Shown here: positions 37,001 to 46,624 of the stretch, piece after piece
How positions within the stretch are numbered: the stretch's first letter is position 1
Layout: each line of letters begins with the position of its first letter
Source: Trebouxia sp. TZW2008
Taxonomy: Eukaryota > Chlorophyta > Trebouxiophyceae > Trebouxiales > Trebouxiaceae
Assembly: GCA_002118135.1 (NCBI GenBank)
Contig: BDIU01000058.1
Span: forward strand, 221,835 to 285,834
Direction: 5' to 3'
DNA length: 64,000 nucleotides
The notes under the pieces: generated by a model
The model's database searches: none
Seen by the model: only the letters and a program-made list of their open reading frames with translations
What the model was told of the DNA's origin: nothing
Position numbers and translations under genes: made by a program

Positions 37001-38542
37001 GGGAGCCATGACTCGTGCATTAGCATGCTGCGAAGGCTGGGGGGCTTGCCATGCTGTCCTCAGCAATTGATACGCTCCCCTTACAGTACAGCTGCTGCAG
37101 GTGCTGCTGCACATGGCGTCAACAGAAGCCAATTTCTTTTAGGGTCTGTTAACACGCATGAAATGTCGCTAGGCCCCTCACCTGTTGTCGCCTTCCTGCA
37201 GGTGAAGCCAAGGCAAGCTGGCAGTTCAGTCAGCTCAGTCAAAGATGTCTGCTGTGTTGCAACAACAATGGCCAGCCTAAAGCTACTCAGATGCAACACC
37301 ATACCTGTGGTACGGCTGCTGCAGATGCTGCTACACATGGCGATACACAAGCTACATATCTGTGCTGTGTCTGTTAACCAGCTAACACTGTTACAACACT
37401 GCTCAACTGTTATAACTTTTCTGCAGGTAAGTCAAGACAAGCTCAGGTGCGGTCAGCTGCAAGAAGTGACAAACACAGCAGACATGAACTCACTGCCAAA
37501 CAATGCAGTCATCTTCCAACAGCGGCCAGCGCAAAGCTACCCAGAAGCCCTGCTGTACAGCGTGACTGTGCCTGACACAGGCCAGCAGTTCATGGCAGCA
37601 GGAGCCAACTTTGGCGCCAATCTGAGCAGTATTGAAGAAGGCAGCTGCTCAGCAGCAGAGAAAACACTGCATGGTGAGCCATTTCTGTTTTGGCAAAACC
37701 TGCAAAGTCCAATGCTGCCATTCAAATTGCATTGTGATTGAGGGCTCTGTTAATGAACCAGGCGTGCACAGGAACAACACAGACCAGCCTTGCAGTACTT
37801 GATTGGTGAGGTTGGCTCGCTGGCAAGACTTGTGAGCAATGCTCGCACACAACATGCTTCCGTCTGCTGCGCAGTAGCTGCTGCGCTGTAGTCAAGCAGT
37901 CAGGGGTGGACAGGTCTGCTCAGTATTGAGTCTGTCCTGCAGCTGCCGTCAGCATGACTTTCTGGGCCCAATTCACGGCATGACATGTTTTTGACGGTAT
38001 GCACTTTTTTTGCAGGTGCATTGGTGAGAGCAGAACCTGCTGATGCTTGCGCACCCTTGACTGATACTGACATCACTGGGGCCATAGCACTGGTCGACAG
38101 AGGCACCTGCAGCTTTGTGGAGAAAGCTCTAGCTGCTCAACATGCTGGTGCAGCCGGCATCATTGTCGCAAACAATCGGGCTGGTGAACCTTTCTTTGCC
38201 ATGGGTTTTGACCATCAGTATGATGCTGTTGCCATTGTAGCTGTCATGGTCACTCATGCAGATGGCAATGAGCTACAGCAATCTTTGGCAAATTCTCATG
38301 AGACAATCATGCTGTACGTAGCAGCTGTGACAGCCCTCAGTCCAACAACGAGTGTGACTGAGCCAGTGACAATGGAGCAACATGTATACGTTCCAGATGC
38401 TACTCAGCTTTGGTTGCAACACCATGAGCAGTTGGGAGGATCTGCTGATCAAGACAGTGCTGCTGTGAGATGGCAGGCTTTGATGCTGGAGCTGGCTGCA
38501 GCAGTGCAATCTATGCATGGCAATGTTTTGACAGACCCGTAA
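26888..38542 (+). CDS. EDEM3-like: EDEM3-type GH47 protein (ER degradation-enhancing alpha-mannosidase-like) with PA domain
   Basis: Exons: 26888-27027, 27311-27374, 27710-27796, 28016-28127, 28599-28759, 29199-29337, 30133-30254, 30526-30745, 31312-31427, 31849-31926, 33683-33764, 35025-35760, 36508-36715, an uncertain one near 36829-36990, 37427-37673 and 38016-38542. Residues 14-30 form a signal peptide core. GH47 landmarks run in order: [84 protein letters not shown], and FTTEGHLL with the calcium-binding Thr. EDEMs trim mannose from misfolded ER glycoproteins for degradation. Exon 12 continues into an A/S-rich linker of [12 protein letters not shown] repeats. The last exons carry the protease-associated domain ([20 protein letters not shown]), which separates EDEM3 from other EDEMs. 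Total length is about 1,050 residues. Confidence 0.87.
29199..29760 (+). repeat. Four copies of EDEM3 exon 6 end with donor
   Basis: After working exon 6 (29199-29337, [19 protein letters not shown]) come copies at about 29440-29536, 29583-29655 and 29694-29756. Each keeps [12 protein letters not shown] coding and a GTGAG- or GTCAG-like donor position; decay increases with distance. Confidence 0.88.
30655..31076 (+). repeat. Three copies of EDEM3 exon 8 end with donor
   Basis: The exon end coding [15 protein letters not shown] and [10 protein letters not shown] is repeated at about 30843-30928 (with donor GTCAGT) and 30985-31072 (donor GTAAGT). The first, in exon 8 proper (ends 30745), is the one in phase with exon 9. 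Confidence 0.88.
31976..32170. repeat. CACAG/CACAC pentamer satellite in EDEM3 intron
   Basis: Runs of CACAG, CACAC and TACCA pentamers starting about 50 bp after the exon 10 donor, interrupted at about 32070-32120 and resumed to 32165. The same CACAG unit occurs at 41182-41275 in the BTB gene. Confidence 0.85.
32340..33375 (+). repeat. Four ~240-270-bp tandem units in EDEM3 intron 10, one with an open in-frame segment
   Basis: Units recur with anchors CCCAGCTTGCATG...GGCAGA and GGTCAGAGCTGTTGCATTGGCCACC near 32490, 32745, 32975 and 33240. In the second unit, 32771-32878 lies between TTGCAG and GGAG|GTAGGC and is open for 36 codons ([20 protein letters not shown]...), phase 0 like the flanking exons. 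It has no match to known EDEM sequence that I recognise, so it may be a lineage-specific alternative exon or chance. Confidence 0.6.
33935..34026. repeat. ATT/TTG trinucleotide microsatellite
   Basis: Compound TTATTG, CATCAT and (ATT)n tract in the intron between EDEM3 exons 11 and 12. Long 'ORFs' of I, N or Y here are artefacts of the repeat. Confidence 0.95.
34048..34268 (+). repeat. Two-copy ~115-bp tandem duplication
   Basis: The block starting GCCACAACCCTTGTTTTCC occurs at about 34049 and again at about 34164, with about 15 differences and a short deletion. It is intronic and shows no exon edge. Confidence 0.8.
34527..35160 (+). repeat. Three copies of EDEM3 exon 12 start, all open
   Basis: Acceptors followed by the LED(S)[19 protein letters not shown] block start at 34527, 34777 and 35025 (periods 250 and 248 bp). 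Each copy is open through PNHY(V/I)F(T)TEGHLL in the phase required by exon 11. Copies 1 and 2 then run about 10-25 unrelated codons to a stop; copy 3 continues into the long linker exon. Confidence 0.9.
35211..35490 (+). repeat. Coding A/S-rich repeats in the EDEM3 linker
   Basis: Imperfect 15-18-bp units (GCTTCAGCTTCTG(G/A)A(G/A)CA) encode about 90 residues of [14 protein letters not shown] repeats between the GH47 and PA parts. The minus strand is also open and E/A-rich, which is a shadow. Confidence 0.88.
36005..36600 (+). repeat. Four copies of EDEM3 exon 13 start
   Basis: GCATGCAG or TTGCAG acceptors followed by CATGTCTGCA(C/T)(A/G)TCAGCAGT-like sequence begin at about 36011, 36180, 36350 and 36508 (periods about 160-170 bp). 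Only the last continues in frame into the acidic segment ending at the GAG|GTGATT donor (36715). Confidence 0.82.
37085..37360 (+). repeat. Two copies of a CTGCAG-bounded segment before EDEM3 exon 15
   Basis: CTGCTGCAGGTGCTGCTGCA near 37090 recurs as CTGCTGCAGATGCTGCTACA near 37318 (about 228 bp), and CTGCAGGTGAAGCCAAGGCA near 37196 resembles the exon 15 start CTGCAGGTAAGTCAAGACA at 37421. Confidence 0.7.
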
Positions 38543-38608
38543 TGCGTGACCAATTGTCAGGTCAGCGCTTGGGATTTGATAAGAGTGCTGCCTCGTGGGG
38601 TGTACATA

Positions 38609-38628
38609 TGTAACAGCTTGCATTGTAA
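38609..38628 (+). terminator. Candidate TGTAA polyadenylation signals of EDEM3
   Basis: Two TGTAA motifs (38609-38613 and 38624-38628) lie 67-86 bp after the stop at 38542, a typical distance for green algal transcripts. Confidence 0.55.
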
Positions 38629-39594
38629 CAACAGTTGAGATGTATGACAGCAGTTGAGCCAGTTGAAAAGCAGCCATGTCTGCGTTCTTGACACATTTCA
38701 ATTTCATAGGTTGCCCACATGCAGGTTTGCATACGCCTCAAACTTGTGTCATGTCATTACGTAAGTATGCTGGGTTGCACACAGTTTCACTTAAAATGTG
38801 AATGCCGTTGCTGATCATTTTCGCTTCAAGCAAGCAGCTTGTTCGATTCTCCTGTTCTGTGCATCAAATGTGCTTGCAGCCATGCACTTAGCACATTCTT
38901 GTCATGTCTGCAAGACTTCGGGCAATCTGTAAACTGAACCAAGTTGTTGCATGCCAACTTTCAAGGACTGCGTGTGTTGTACCGCTCGTCACACAGTTTG
39001 CTCAGGGAGGGTAGCATGCATGTGGTCATGACATCATGGTCAGTCTCATACTATTGGCCAAGCTGGAAAATGTGTTACAAACGCTGCGTGTGCCAACAGT
39101 ATGAGCTAATGATAGCCATTCGACAGACTTCAGTCATCATGAAGTCCGTCGAATGGGTCACTGACATAAGCAAGACAGACACTTTAAAGACCATGTGACC
39201 ACCGTCACAATGATGTACTATCTCAACAGCTACACAGTAAGCCCAGTTTAGCTATTGTAAATTCAAAGCTGCCTGCAGTCCATTGACTACCAAAGCGAAA
39301 GCACAAGCTGATCCAAACAGAGTGTTGAGAAGCTCAGCAGGGCTACTTGTAGCATCTCAAGCTCTGCACAATGATAGTCCAACACCAGAAACACAACAGA
39401 GCGAGTCAGTATCAGACATCTGAACAAGTGAGCATACTATTGCAACCTGCGCAGGTCTGCAAACTTTACGAAATGCAGTCATCTCATCAGACCCTGAATC
39501 GACAATTGACACCACAACAACAAAAGTACATAAGGCTGAGAGACCAGTCTTCAACAAGCAGTGAGTTCAAGGCTTATAAGGTCAAGGCTTGTAG
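38629..39594. other. Gap between convergent EDEM3 and ARM-BTB genes
   Basis: No supported exon. Probably the 3' UTR of the BTB gene and spacer. A plus-strand open stretch at 38944-39198 has no recognisable content. Confidence 0.4.
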
Positions 39595-42500
39595 TTACTC
39601 TGTATTGGCAGAGACATGCATGTGTTCATCTCCATCCACATCTTTCTTGGCTGATTGTCTGGACAAGACTGAGCTCCACAGTTCTTGGATCAGTTCTGGG
39701 CTCTCTCGCATCATGGCTTGCATTGCAGGCTGATTCACTATCAGTGAATGGCAGCAGCCACACGTATGGTGAGTGACAGCTTTGCAGTCAGGACCTAGAC
39801 TACATTGCAAGCTGGCAAACTATCAGTGCAATACAGCAGTCATTCTTAGGCTGAGTTGCAGACTACTCAGGAACTGATGCGGTTGGCATATGATCAGTGC
39901 ATTGCGGCAGTCACATGTTTGCTGAGTGACATGTTTGTAGTCAGGATCTATGCTGTATTGCAAGCTGGCAAAATCTGAGTGCGGTGCAAAAGCCAAATGT
40001 ATGCTGTGTCGCAAACTAGCCAGGAATTAGTTGTTGTGCGGTCAACATATGATCAGTGCAATGCGGCAGTCATACGTATGCCGAGTGACAGGTTTGCAGT
40101 CAGGAACTGGACTGCATTGTGAGTTGGCATACTACCAGTGCACTGCAGCAGTCACATGTATGCTGCGTGGCAGACAAGTCAGAAACTAAGGTAGTTAGAA
40201 ACTTGCAGGATGGCACACGATCAATGCGCTGCAGCAAGTTTGCATCGACTAGCACATCATTACCAAATGTCGTATGAGCTGATCGTAGCTCTTTTGTCAC
40301 ATGGAAACCGACGAACTAACAACAGTACACCACCTTCGAAAACTGTATGCAACCTCACACACCAAACAGTGCATGGACCAGCAGTGTTTCAAATCAGCAG
40401 TGTTAGCATGTGTGCATGCTGATACTCAATTGATTGATTGATTGATTGATTGATCGATTAGTTGCTTGATTGATTGGTTGATTGATTGATTGATTGATTG
40501 ATTGCCTGATTGACTGATTGGTTGTTTGGCAAAAAATGGCTCACCTGTTGCTGCCGTCAGCCATGAAAGCTGCACATGCGTCTTTGATGGATTGCTGTAT
40601 GCACTTGTCCGCTGCACAGTAATAGCTCAGGACTGTTTCCGCAGAGACTGTGTTGATGAGCTGCTGGACACACAGGGCAGGCACAGCTGGAACCTGCAGG
40701 AAATTGCCAAATCACACAGCTGATTGCAATTCAACAAAGACACTCACGGTGCAGTAACAGCTCAGGAAAGTGCATCTGCAAAAAGTGCATTGATGAGCTG
40801 CTGAACTCATAAATTTTCCACAGCTGGCACCTGCAGGACATAGCTGAATCATAAAGCTGATTGCAATTCAACAGAGACATTCAAGGTGCAGCTCAGAGCT
40901 GTTTCTCCAGAAATTGCATTGATGAGCTGCTGGACACACAGGGCACGCACAGCTGGAACCTGCAGGACAAAGCTGAATCATACAGCTGATTACATTCTGA
41001 AACAGACACGCAACATGCAATGCTTTTTTTAGCATCACTGGTGATCAGTGAGATCAGAACGCTCAAGAGCATGGACGTTTGCGCTAAGCATATTGGCAGC
41101 TTTGCATCATCTAAAGAACATGATATCTGAGACGCTCGACAAGATGACGGCATGCTTGACTCAGAGCCTACTGTTGATTGTACAGCACAGCACAGCACAG
41201 CACAGCACAGCACAGCACAGCACAGCACAGCACAGCACAGCGCAGCGCAGCGCAGCGCAGCACAGCAAAGCACCTGGTGAGCATCAGCAGCCATGAAAAG
41301 GGTCTCTAGCAGCTCCAGATCCGCAGCGCTGTTGTCTCCATACATTGCCAGCACCAAAGCCTCAAGCACTGCACCACCCATGCCTTTCATCTCTACTGTT
41401 GCATGGCTTGCTTCCTGCATGTCAGACTGCACAAAAAACCAAATTCGATTAGCCGGGAGGGCGCAATTGTGTGAAACAGAAGAGGACCCTTTGGGCAGGG
41501 CAACCTCACTTGAAGGCCAGCACCAGAGCTGTAAGCACTGCACTGCCCATGCCTTTCATCTCTACTGTTGCATGACTTTGGTTTCTGCATGTCAGACTGC
41601 ACACAAAACCACTTATGATGAGGCAGTCGCGGTGCTGGCCCCATCGTCTGCATACCTTTGGGTGACAAAACGAGCCTGCTGTATGGCCTGCAGGGAACAG
41701 GGTGACGCATACCTGTTACCTACCTCGCGTTTGCGTAGGCACAGGTATTGATCAATCAATCCTCAACAGGGGTGTGTTGGTGCAAAACAGAAGAAAAACC
41801 TTTGAGTAGGGCAACATCACTGGAAGCCTGTTGCTTAGAGGCAGCCTAGTGCAACTCATATCAACAATGCAGGCATCAGTGAGACCTTACACAATCTTGC
41901 CGCTGACTGGCGCAACTCCGCATGTGACATGTAGTTGCACAAATTGTTAGCCGTTGAAAAGATTGGTGACCGGGGAACAACGTCATTTGTGCATCTCACT
42001 ACATCAGCGTAGTGAATTGCCTTCTGCCTCCCTGAAACATGGCTTTCTCTTTACAGGCACTGACTGTTGTATCTGTTCTCACAAGGGCATTGAAGCCTCT
42101 GCATGACTCGCCTGAAACACGGCTTTCTCTTTACAGAAACTGACTCTTGCGTTCATGCTCATACCGGCATTGATGCTGTTGTGAGACTTGCCTGAAACAC
42201 GGCTTTCTCTGTACAGGAACTGACTGTTGCATTCCTGCTCATACGGGCACTGATGCTGTTGTGAGACTTGCCTGAAACATGGCTTGAAAGTAGGCTGACT
42301 GCGCTGCCAGTACCACTTTGTGGGCAGGCATAACTGTGTCATCAGCCTTGAGAGTTACAGCGCACAATTGGCGGTTCAGGACTTGGCTATGGATTCCCTT
42401 TTGTAAAGCTGTTTTCAATGGCAGCGATGCAAAGTCTATCCCCTCTGCTGCCGCTGCTGGTTCGGGTTGTAGGTCTGCTTGCAACTGTAAGTGACACTGC

Positions 42501-44589
42501 CTGTGTGAGCATGCTTGAAAGAAAAAGCTGTCACACATGCAAGTTGAGACACAGGGATGTGAGCAGGTTCAGGGATGTTGTCTTTGCACAATTGCCAGAA
42601 GTGCATCAAGTGTTGGCAGAACTGCTTGTTACAAAATCTATGATGCTGCATCAGTAGTCCACCAGCTTGCAACTAGACTTGCAAAAAACAGGTCCGCGTT
42701 CAGTAATTCACACAGCATTGACAAAAGCCGTCTGCCTCACCTACCAGGCACTTCACTCTGTGCAACTTTGGCTCAGCTTTTTGGGGCATGCAATTAACAG
42801 TTTTGCAGACAAATTGCTGCACCTTGCTCGTGCTTGTCATATCTGTTTTGTCTGTCTTTGTCCATTGTAGTCAAGTGTTGGTGAAAAGACAGATTACGAT
42901 TGAGCAACGCATCAGCATCACAAGGCTTGTGACACATGCCCAGGTGCAGACATCTGTTGCAAGGCAAAGTTGTTAAGCTGAATGCCTTGGGGCCAGTTTG
43001 GTGGTGATGTGCCATGCTAGCATGCTGTTTGGCAGCACTGTTGCCATGGGCAGCCACTTGCACTGCAGCCGTATGCATTTCTGCCGTCTGCTGTATGCCA
43101 TGTTTAGCGACATGCGGACGTGCAAATGAGAGCGCAAGAAAGAGCTTTGACTTGTAAGTTGTGTATACACAATGGTTGGCACGTCCGCAAGTCATAACAC
43201 ATGTCAACTTTTGCAGCGTCAGAGCTTTGTGAGGCTTTACATTGGCTTTGCAAAATCCCACAGGAACAGAAGTGGTGCTGTATTTGCCCTGCCTACATTT
43301 TGAAACCACACCTGCGCAAATCTGTGTTGGCGTGAAACCCAGCTGCAGCAAGTTTGACACAACACTTGCATTTGCGACGCAGCTTGTCTTCACTAAACCT
43401 TGATTTTAGTTTCTCAAAAATCTCAGGCAATTCATCTGATTGACAAGGCTGATTTGCCGAAAGGCAAGCGTCACAGCTGCCTGAATGCTGTACAAACCAT
43501 GCGGCAGATAGGCTCCGAAACGCTGACCTCAATCGCAAGGCCTGTGGCGCAGCTGGTCTCTTGCAATGTCTTGACCAGCTGCACATGTGCCTGCAAAGCC
43601 ACGTGATTCTTTGTCCCACAAACCTTGTGAATGAGGCTTGTCAAAAGCTTTGCCGTGGACATGTTGCACATGGCATGCAGCCCTGTTTGCAGGCCCATCG
43701 CAAACAGCAATATTGCTGCCATCAATGCTGGTGTCAGGCTCAGGTACTAGGTAGTTTCATCAAATCTTTCTGCATCCAATGCATGTGCCATGACATCATC
43801 GACAACACAGGCACATGATGCAAAATGGCAAAGGCAATGACAAACACAGCAACGCCGACCTTTGCACAGCTGCGTTTCAGAATTTGAGCACACGCAATGT
43901 TGATGCGCATACCTCATACCAAAACCACCATCAGTTGGATAGAGAAATGGGATGAGGCTTTGGATGGCCATGATGTCCACCAGTGGGTGTTGATGGCGCA
44001 GGTTGGGTTTCAACAGGGTTGTCAGGGCAGCATGACACACTTCGACCAGCTGTATACACAGCAAAGCAGCGCGTTAGAGTAAGTTAGAGGTCAGAGCGTC
44101 AGCTGCAGCGAGCAACATTGCAACCAGTCTGTTTGTGCAAGCCTAGGCCTCAGCTATGCTTGCTGTGAGGCAACACATGGTACAGACAAGCAGCCCCAAT
44201 TGAGGAGATGCAGCTCGACGTTTCGAGTTTGCAAGTAATATACGCTGAAATGCTTGTAGAAAGTGCTAATACTTGTCAAAATAAAGCGGCGACGGAGGGG
44301 CTTTGCCTGGGTCGACGCGGACACAGTCGCAATGGAAGTACGAGGCGTCCACTGATGCAGTCGAAGTTATGAGTAGCAGAATGAGCCCCGCAAGCCCGAC
44401 TAATGGAAACCGCCGCGACTGCACATCAGCGATAATCGAGATTAATTTCAAGCACGGGGGAGAATCTGCAGCGCTGCCTAGGTCGCCGTGCAGGTTTGCT
44501 TGCAATTCACACTTGCGCAGCTGGCTTACCGCATTTGCAGCAGCCATTCCGGGGTCCAGACAGGTGCCGAGCAGACTGCTTATGGTCAC
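39595..44589 (-). CDS. ARM/HEAT-like plus BTB/POZ domain protein
   Basis: Minus-strand exons: about 44290-44589, 43920-44049, 43498-43727, 43312-43448, 42272-42500, 41274-41426, 40545-40693, and a last exon ending with TAA at 39595. The upstream exons encode helical, Leu-rich segments (LVEVCHAALTTLL, DIMAIQSLIPFLYP, TAKLLTSLIHKVC) resembling ARM/HEAT repeats. Exon 42272-42500 begins the BTB fold: CAVTLKADDTVMPAHKVVLA, then AQSAYFQAMFQ. Exon 41274-41426 supplies ATVEMKGMGGAVLEALVL and ELLETLFMAADAHQ. Exon 40545-40693 continues VPAVPALCVQQLIN. The end reads MRESPELIQELWSSVL, as in plant BPM/ARIA-type proteins. BTB proteins of this kind usually bring substrates to CUL3 ubiquitin ligases. Junctions between 42500 and 43312, and into the last exon, are not settled. 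Confidence 0.68.
39740..40300 (-). repeat. Six ~80-bp tandem copies of the BTB last-exon start
   Basis: Copies of the segment coding C(C/R)(H/N/S)(S/A)L(I/V)V-Q begin near 39755 (used), 39838, 39911, 39994, 40071 and 40151, marked by CACACGTATG-like words. Each is preceded on the minus strand by a TGCAA(A)G or TGCAAG sequence. Confidence 0.72.
40431..40524. repeat. GATT tetranucleotide microsatellite
   Basis: About 20 TTGA/GATT units, starting about 20 bp inside the intron that follows the BTB exon 40545-40693. Confidence 0.95.
40630..40985 (-). repeat. Three copies of the VPAV-ALCVQQLIN exon start
   Basis: Acceptor CCTGCAG plus exon start occurs at 40693 (used), about 40835 and about 40953. 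The oldest-looking middle copy has an in-frame stop; the first copy (VPAVRALCVQQLINAISGET) is open. Confidence 0.82.
41182..41275. repeat. CACAG/CGCAG pentamer array abutting a splice donor
   Basis: About 15 pentamers run right up to the donor of BTB exon 41274-41426; on the minus strand the intron begins GTGCTTTGCTGTGCTGCG and continues as GCTGT repeats. Confidence 0.95.
41500..41600 (-). repeat. Decayed copy of BTB exon 41274-41426
   Basis: After a TGTGCAG acceptor (about 41590) the sequence repeats TCTGACATGCAG(G)AA... and ACAGTAGAGATGAAAGGCATGGG of the working exon but is frameshifted by small indels and cut short. Period is about 164 bp. Confidence 0.85.
42030..42275 (-). repeat. Four ~80-bp copies of a BTB exon end with GC donor
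   Basis: The exon end CCATGTTTCAG|GCAAGTCTC (ends 42272) is repeated as CGTGTTTCAG|GCAAGTCTC or close variants near 42188, 42106 and 42032. All copies except the last keep the GC donor. Confidence 0.85.
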
Positions 44590-44780
44590 GCTATGTCTGC
44601 GTCAAGGAAAGATCGTGAGGTGATTGAAGCCAGGCAAGCGAGCCCGCCTGTGTGTTTACAATACCTCAAAGACGTTGACTATAGCTATGCAGTTTGAATA
44701 CACGTATTACCTGGTTTCGCTCTCGACACCGCGTCGACGCAGCTTGTCGGGCATCGCAAAAAACGTTTGTGCTTTGACTG
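44590..44780. promoter_or_regulatory. CpG-rich 5' flank of the ARM-BTB gene
   Basis: The stretch 44280-44770 is clearly richer in CG than its surroundings, covers the first exon and its upstream side, and has no intron-type repeats. This supports a start near 44589. Confidence 0.45.
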
Positions 44781-46259
44781 CCTGTTTTGATTGTTCATGT
44801 CGCTTCCATGCAAGCTGCCATGCTGAGCATGTGACCCTGCATGTGACCTGTAAATGCTTTGAAAACTCACCTGACCGAGACATGAGCTGCTGATCGTGCG
44901 TTGAAAGCAGGTGTGCCTCTGCAACACTTTTGCAACAGCACTCTGTACATCAATAGCGTGTCCACTAGCCTGGTTTAAGTATGAGCCAGTGCCCCTAGCC
45001 TGGTCCAGCGCACAGGTCAAGTTAATTTCATCAAACGTTTGATTTGCAACAGTGCGGTGCTATGGAACAGTGAACGAGCGGACAGTACCATGGGGACGTT
45101 TTTAGTGCAGTGTGCCTGTGTATTGCAAACGTTTGCTGACAGGACTCGTCCAGTACGGTCAACAACTGTTTGTGTGATGCTCAGCAAGTGCCTCTGCAGG
45201 TTCAGCTGCATACACAGAAGCAGTGACACTCAAGAGCATCTGAGCACAATTGAAAGCTGCACAAGTTCCTTTATGATTTGCATTTACTGTAGTCGCAGTT
45301 TCGGAACACTCATTTGACATTTCGCAGCTACATAACATGATGCAGGCCTGTGACCTCATATTGCCACTACGCAGTGTGGGCATGTCAACAAAATCTTACA
45401 CATACATTCTATTTGCTGCTTCTAGAGGGGCAGGAGGATTGTCTGACCGCAACCTCCCTCCTGTCTTGCTGCGGCTTCCTCTCTAAAAGGATACTTGGCT
45501 CTGAGACTTCAAATCAACATGCATAGTGCCAATCTTGGAACTTGACACCTTCACAGCCTTGCTGCTTTGCAATTGACATCCCTGCAGTGTTCAACAACAA
45601 AACCTGACTGGCTTCAGCAGTGATTTATGTGTACAGGCATGGCAAGGGTCTATGTTCTGGCCTGCTGTTTGCATCAAGATTGACGCGCCAAGGCTTGCAC
45701 GATACTGTCATGTAAAAGCTTCTTGAGCCATGGAACACTGTCTTCATGGTGTAGAGTTTTCTTTTTTCCCTCATGATGGATGCAAGGCATCATTGCTGTC
45801 TGAGAGCAGCTAGCAGATTCTGGCTGAAGTTTGCAGCAATGCAGCAATGCACAGTGCCATTGTCATTGCATGTGATGTAGTCTGCATTGCTTTGTGGATG
45901 CACACAAACAGCTGTAGCTAAGGCAAGATCAGGTCATACGCTGGGTCAGTCAAGCAATATGACTACCCATATACAGGCTGACTTCTGCCTCAAGCTGGAT
46001 TTATATGTGGATTTGATGATTTTTTGAACAATCTGATCAAAAAGAAATATAAAAATTGCGTGCACAACACCAAAATATTCCAAATTCTGGCTGCCAACAC
46101 TGGCAAGGCAGGACGAGGGCCAACACACCTAACCTGTGTTTCTGAAGCCAACAGCATTTACATTACTTTATCAGTGTTGTTGCTGTACAAAGTACCGTAC
46201 AAGGCGCAAGCAGTACAAGCTGAGCAAGACTTTCTTGAGTTGTTGTATCCTTACCTGCT
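44781..46259. other. Intergenic; 5' flank of ARM-BTB and 3' flank of macroPARP
   Basis: Both neighbours run leftward. No exon can be supported. A plus-strand ORF (46024-46287, 87 codons) overlaps the 3' duplications of the macroPARP gene and has no recognised domain. A G/C-alternating block at 45423-45485 (CCTCCCTCCTGTC) is compositionally distinct but unexplained. Confidence 0.35.
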
Positions 46260-46319
46260 CGAGTGCCGTCTGCAGATACTGAAATGACAGCTTCTCTTGA
46301 GCACAGGGGTAGAAAGTTG

Positions 46320-46624
46320 TCACGATGTAGCAGCATCTCTGCGGTAAGTGATCAGGTATAACAAGCTCAACCTGAGCATGTGTCTCTTGGAGAGGTGAAT
46401 CCTTACCTGCTCGAGTGCCGTCTGCAGATACTGAAATGACAGCTCATCTTGAGCACAGGGGTAGAAAGTGATCACGATGTAGCAGCATCTCTGCGATACG
46501 TGATCGGGTACAAGCGGCTCAACCTGAGCATGTGCCTCTTGGAGAGGTGAATCCTTACCTGCTCGAGTGCCTTCTGCAGATGCTGAAAAGACAGCAGCTT
46601 TTGAGCACATGGGGCAAAAGGCCA
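46320..46624 (-). repeat. Two extra copies of the macroPARP terminal segment beyond the stop
   Basis: The segment TATCGCAGAGATGCTGCTAC that codes YRRDAA just before the stop at 46625 is repeated at about 46480 and 46326 (periods about 152-154 bp), together with about 130 bp of following sequence. The copies lie in the 3' UTR and still read ITYRRDAATS before other frames take over. Confidence 0.85.

Noticed and set aside
44266..44589. Stand-alone small membrane protein of 107 residues
   Set aside because: The hydrophobic stretch LVGLAGLILLLI also fits an ARM/HEAT helix, and position and CpG flank fit the first exon of the ARM-BTB gene better; a separate gene is not excluded.
46024..46287. Plus-strand ORF of 87 codons
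   Set aside because: No domain and no plausible promoter; its end overlaps tandem copies of the macroPARP 3' end on the other strand.
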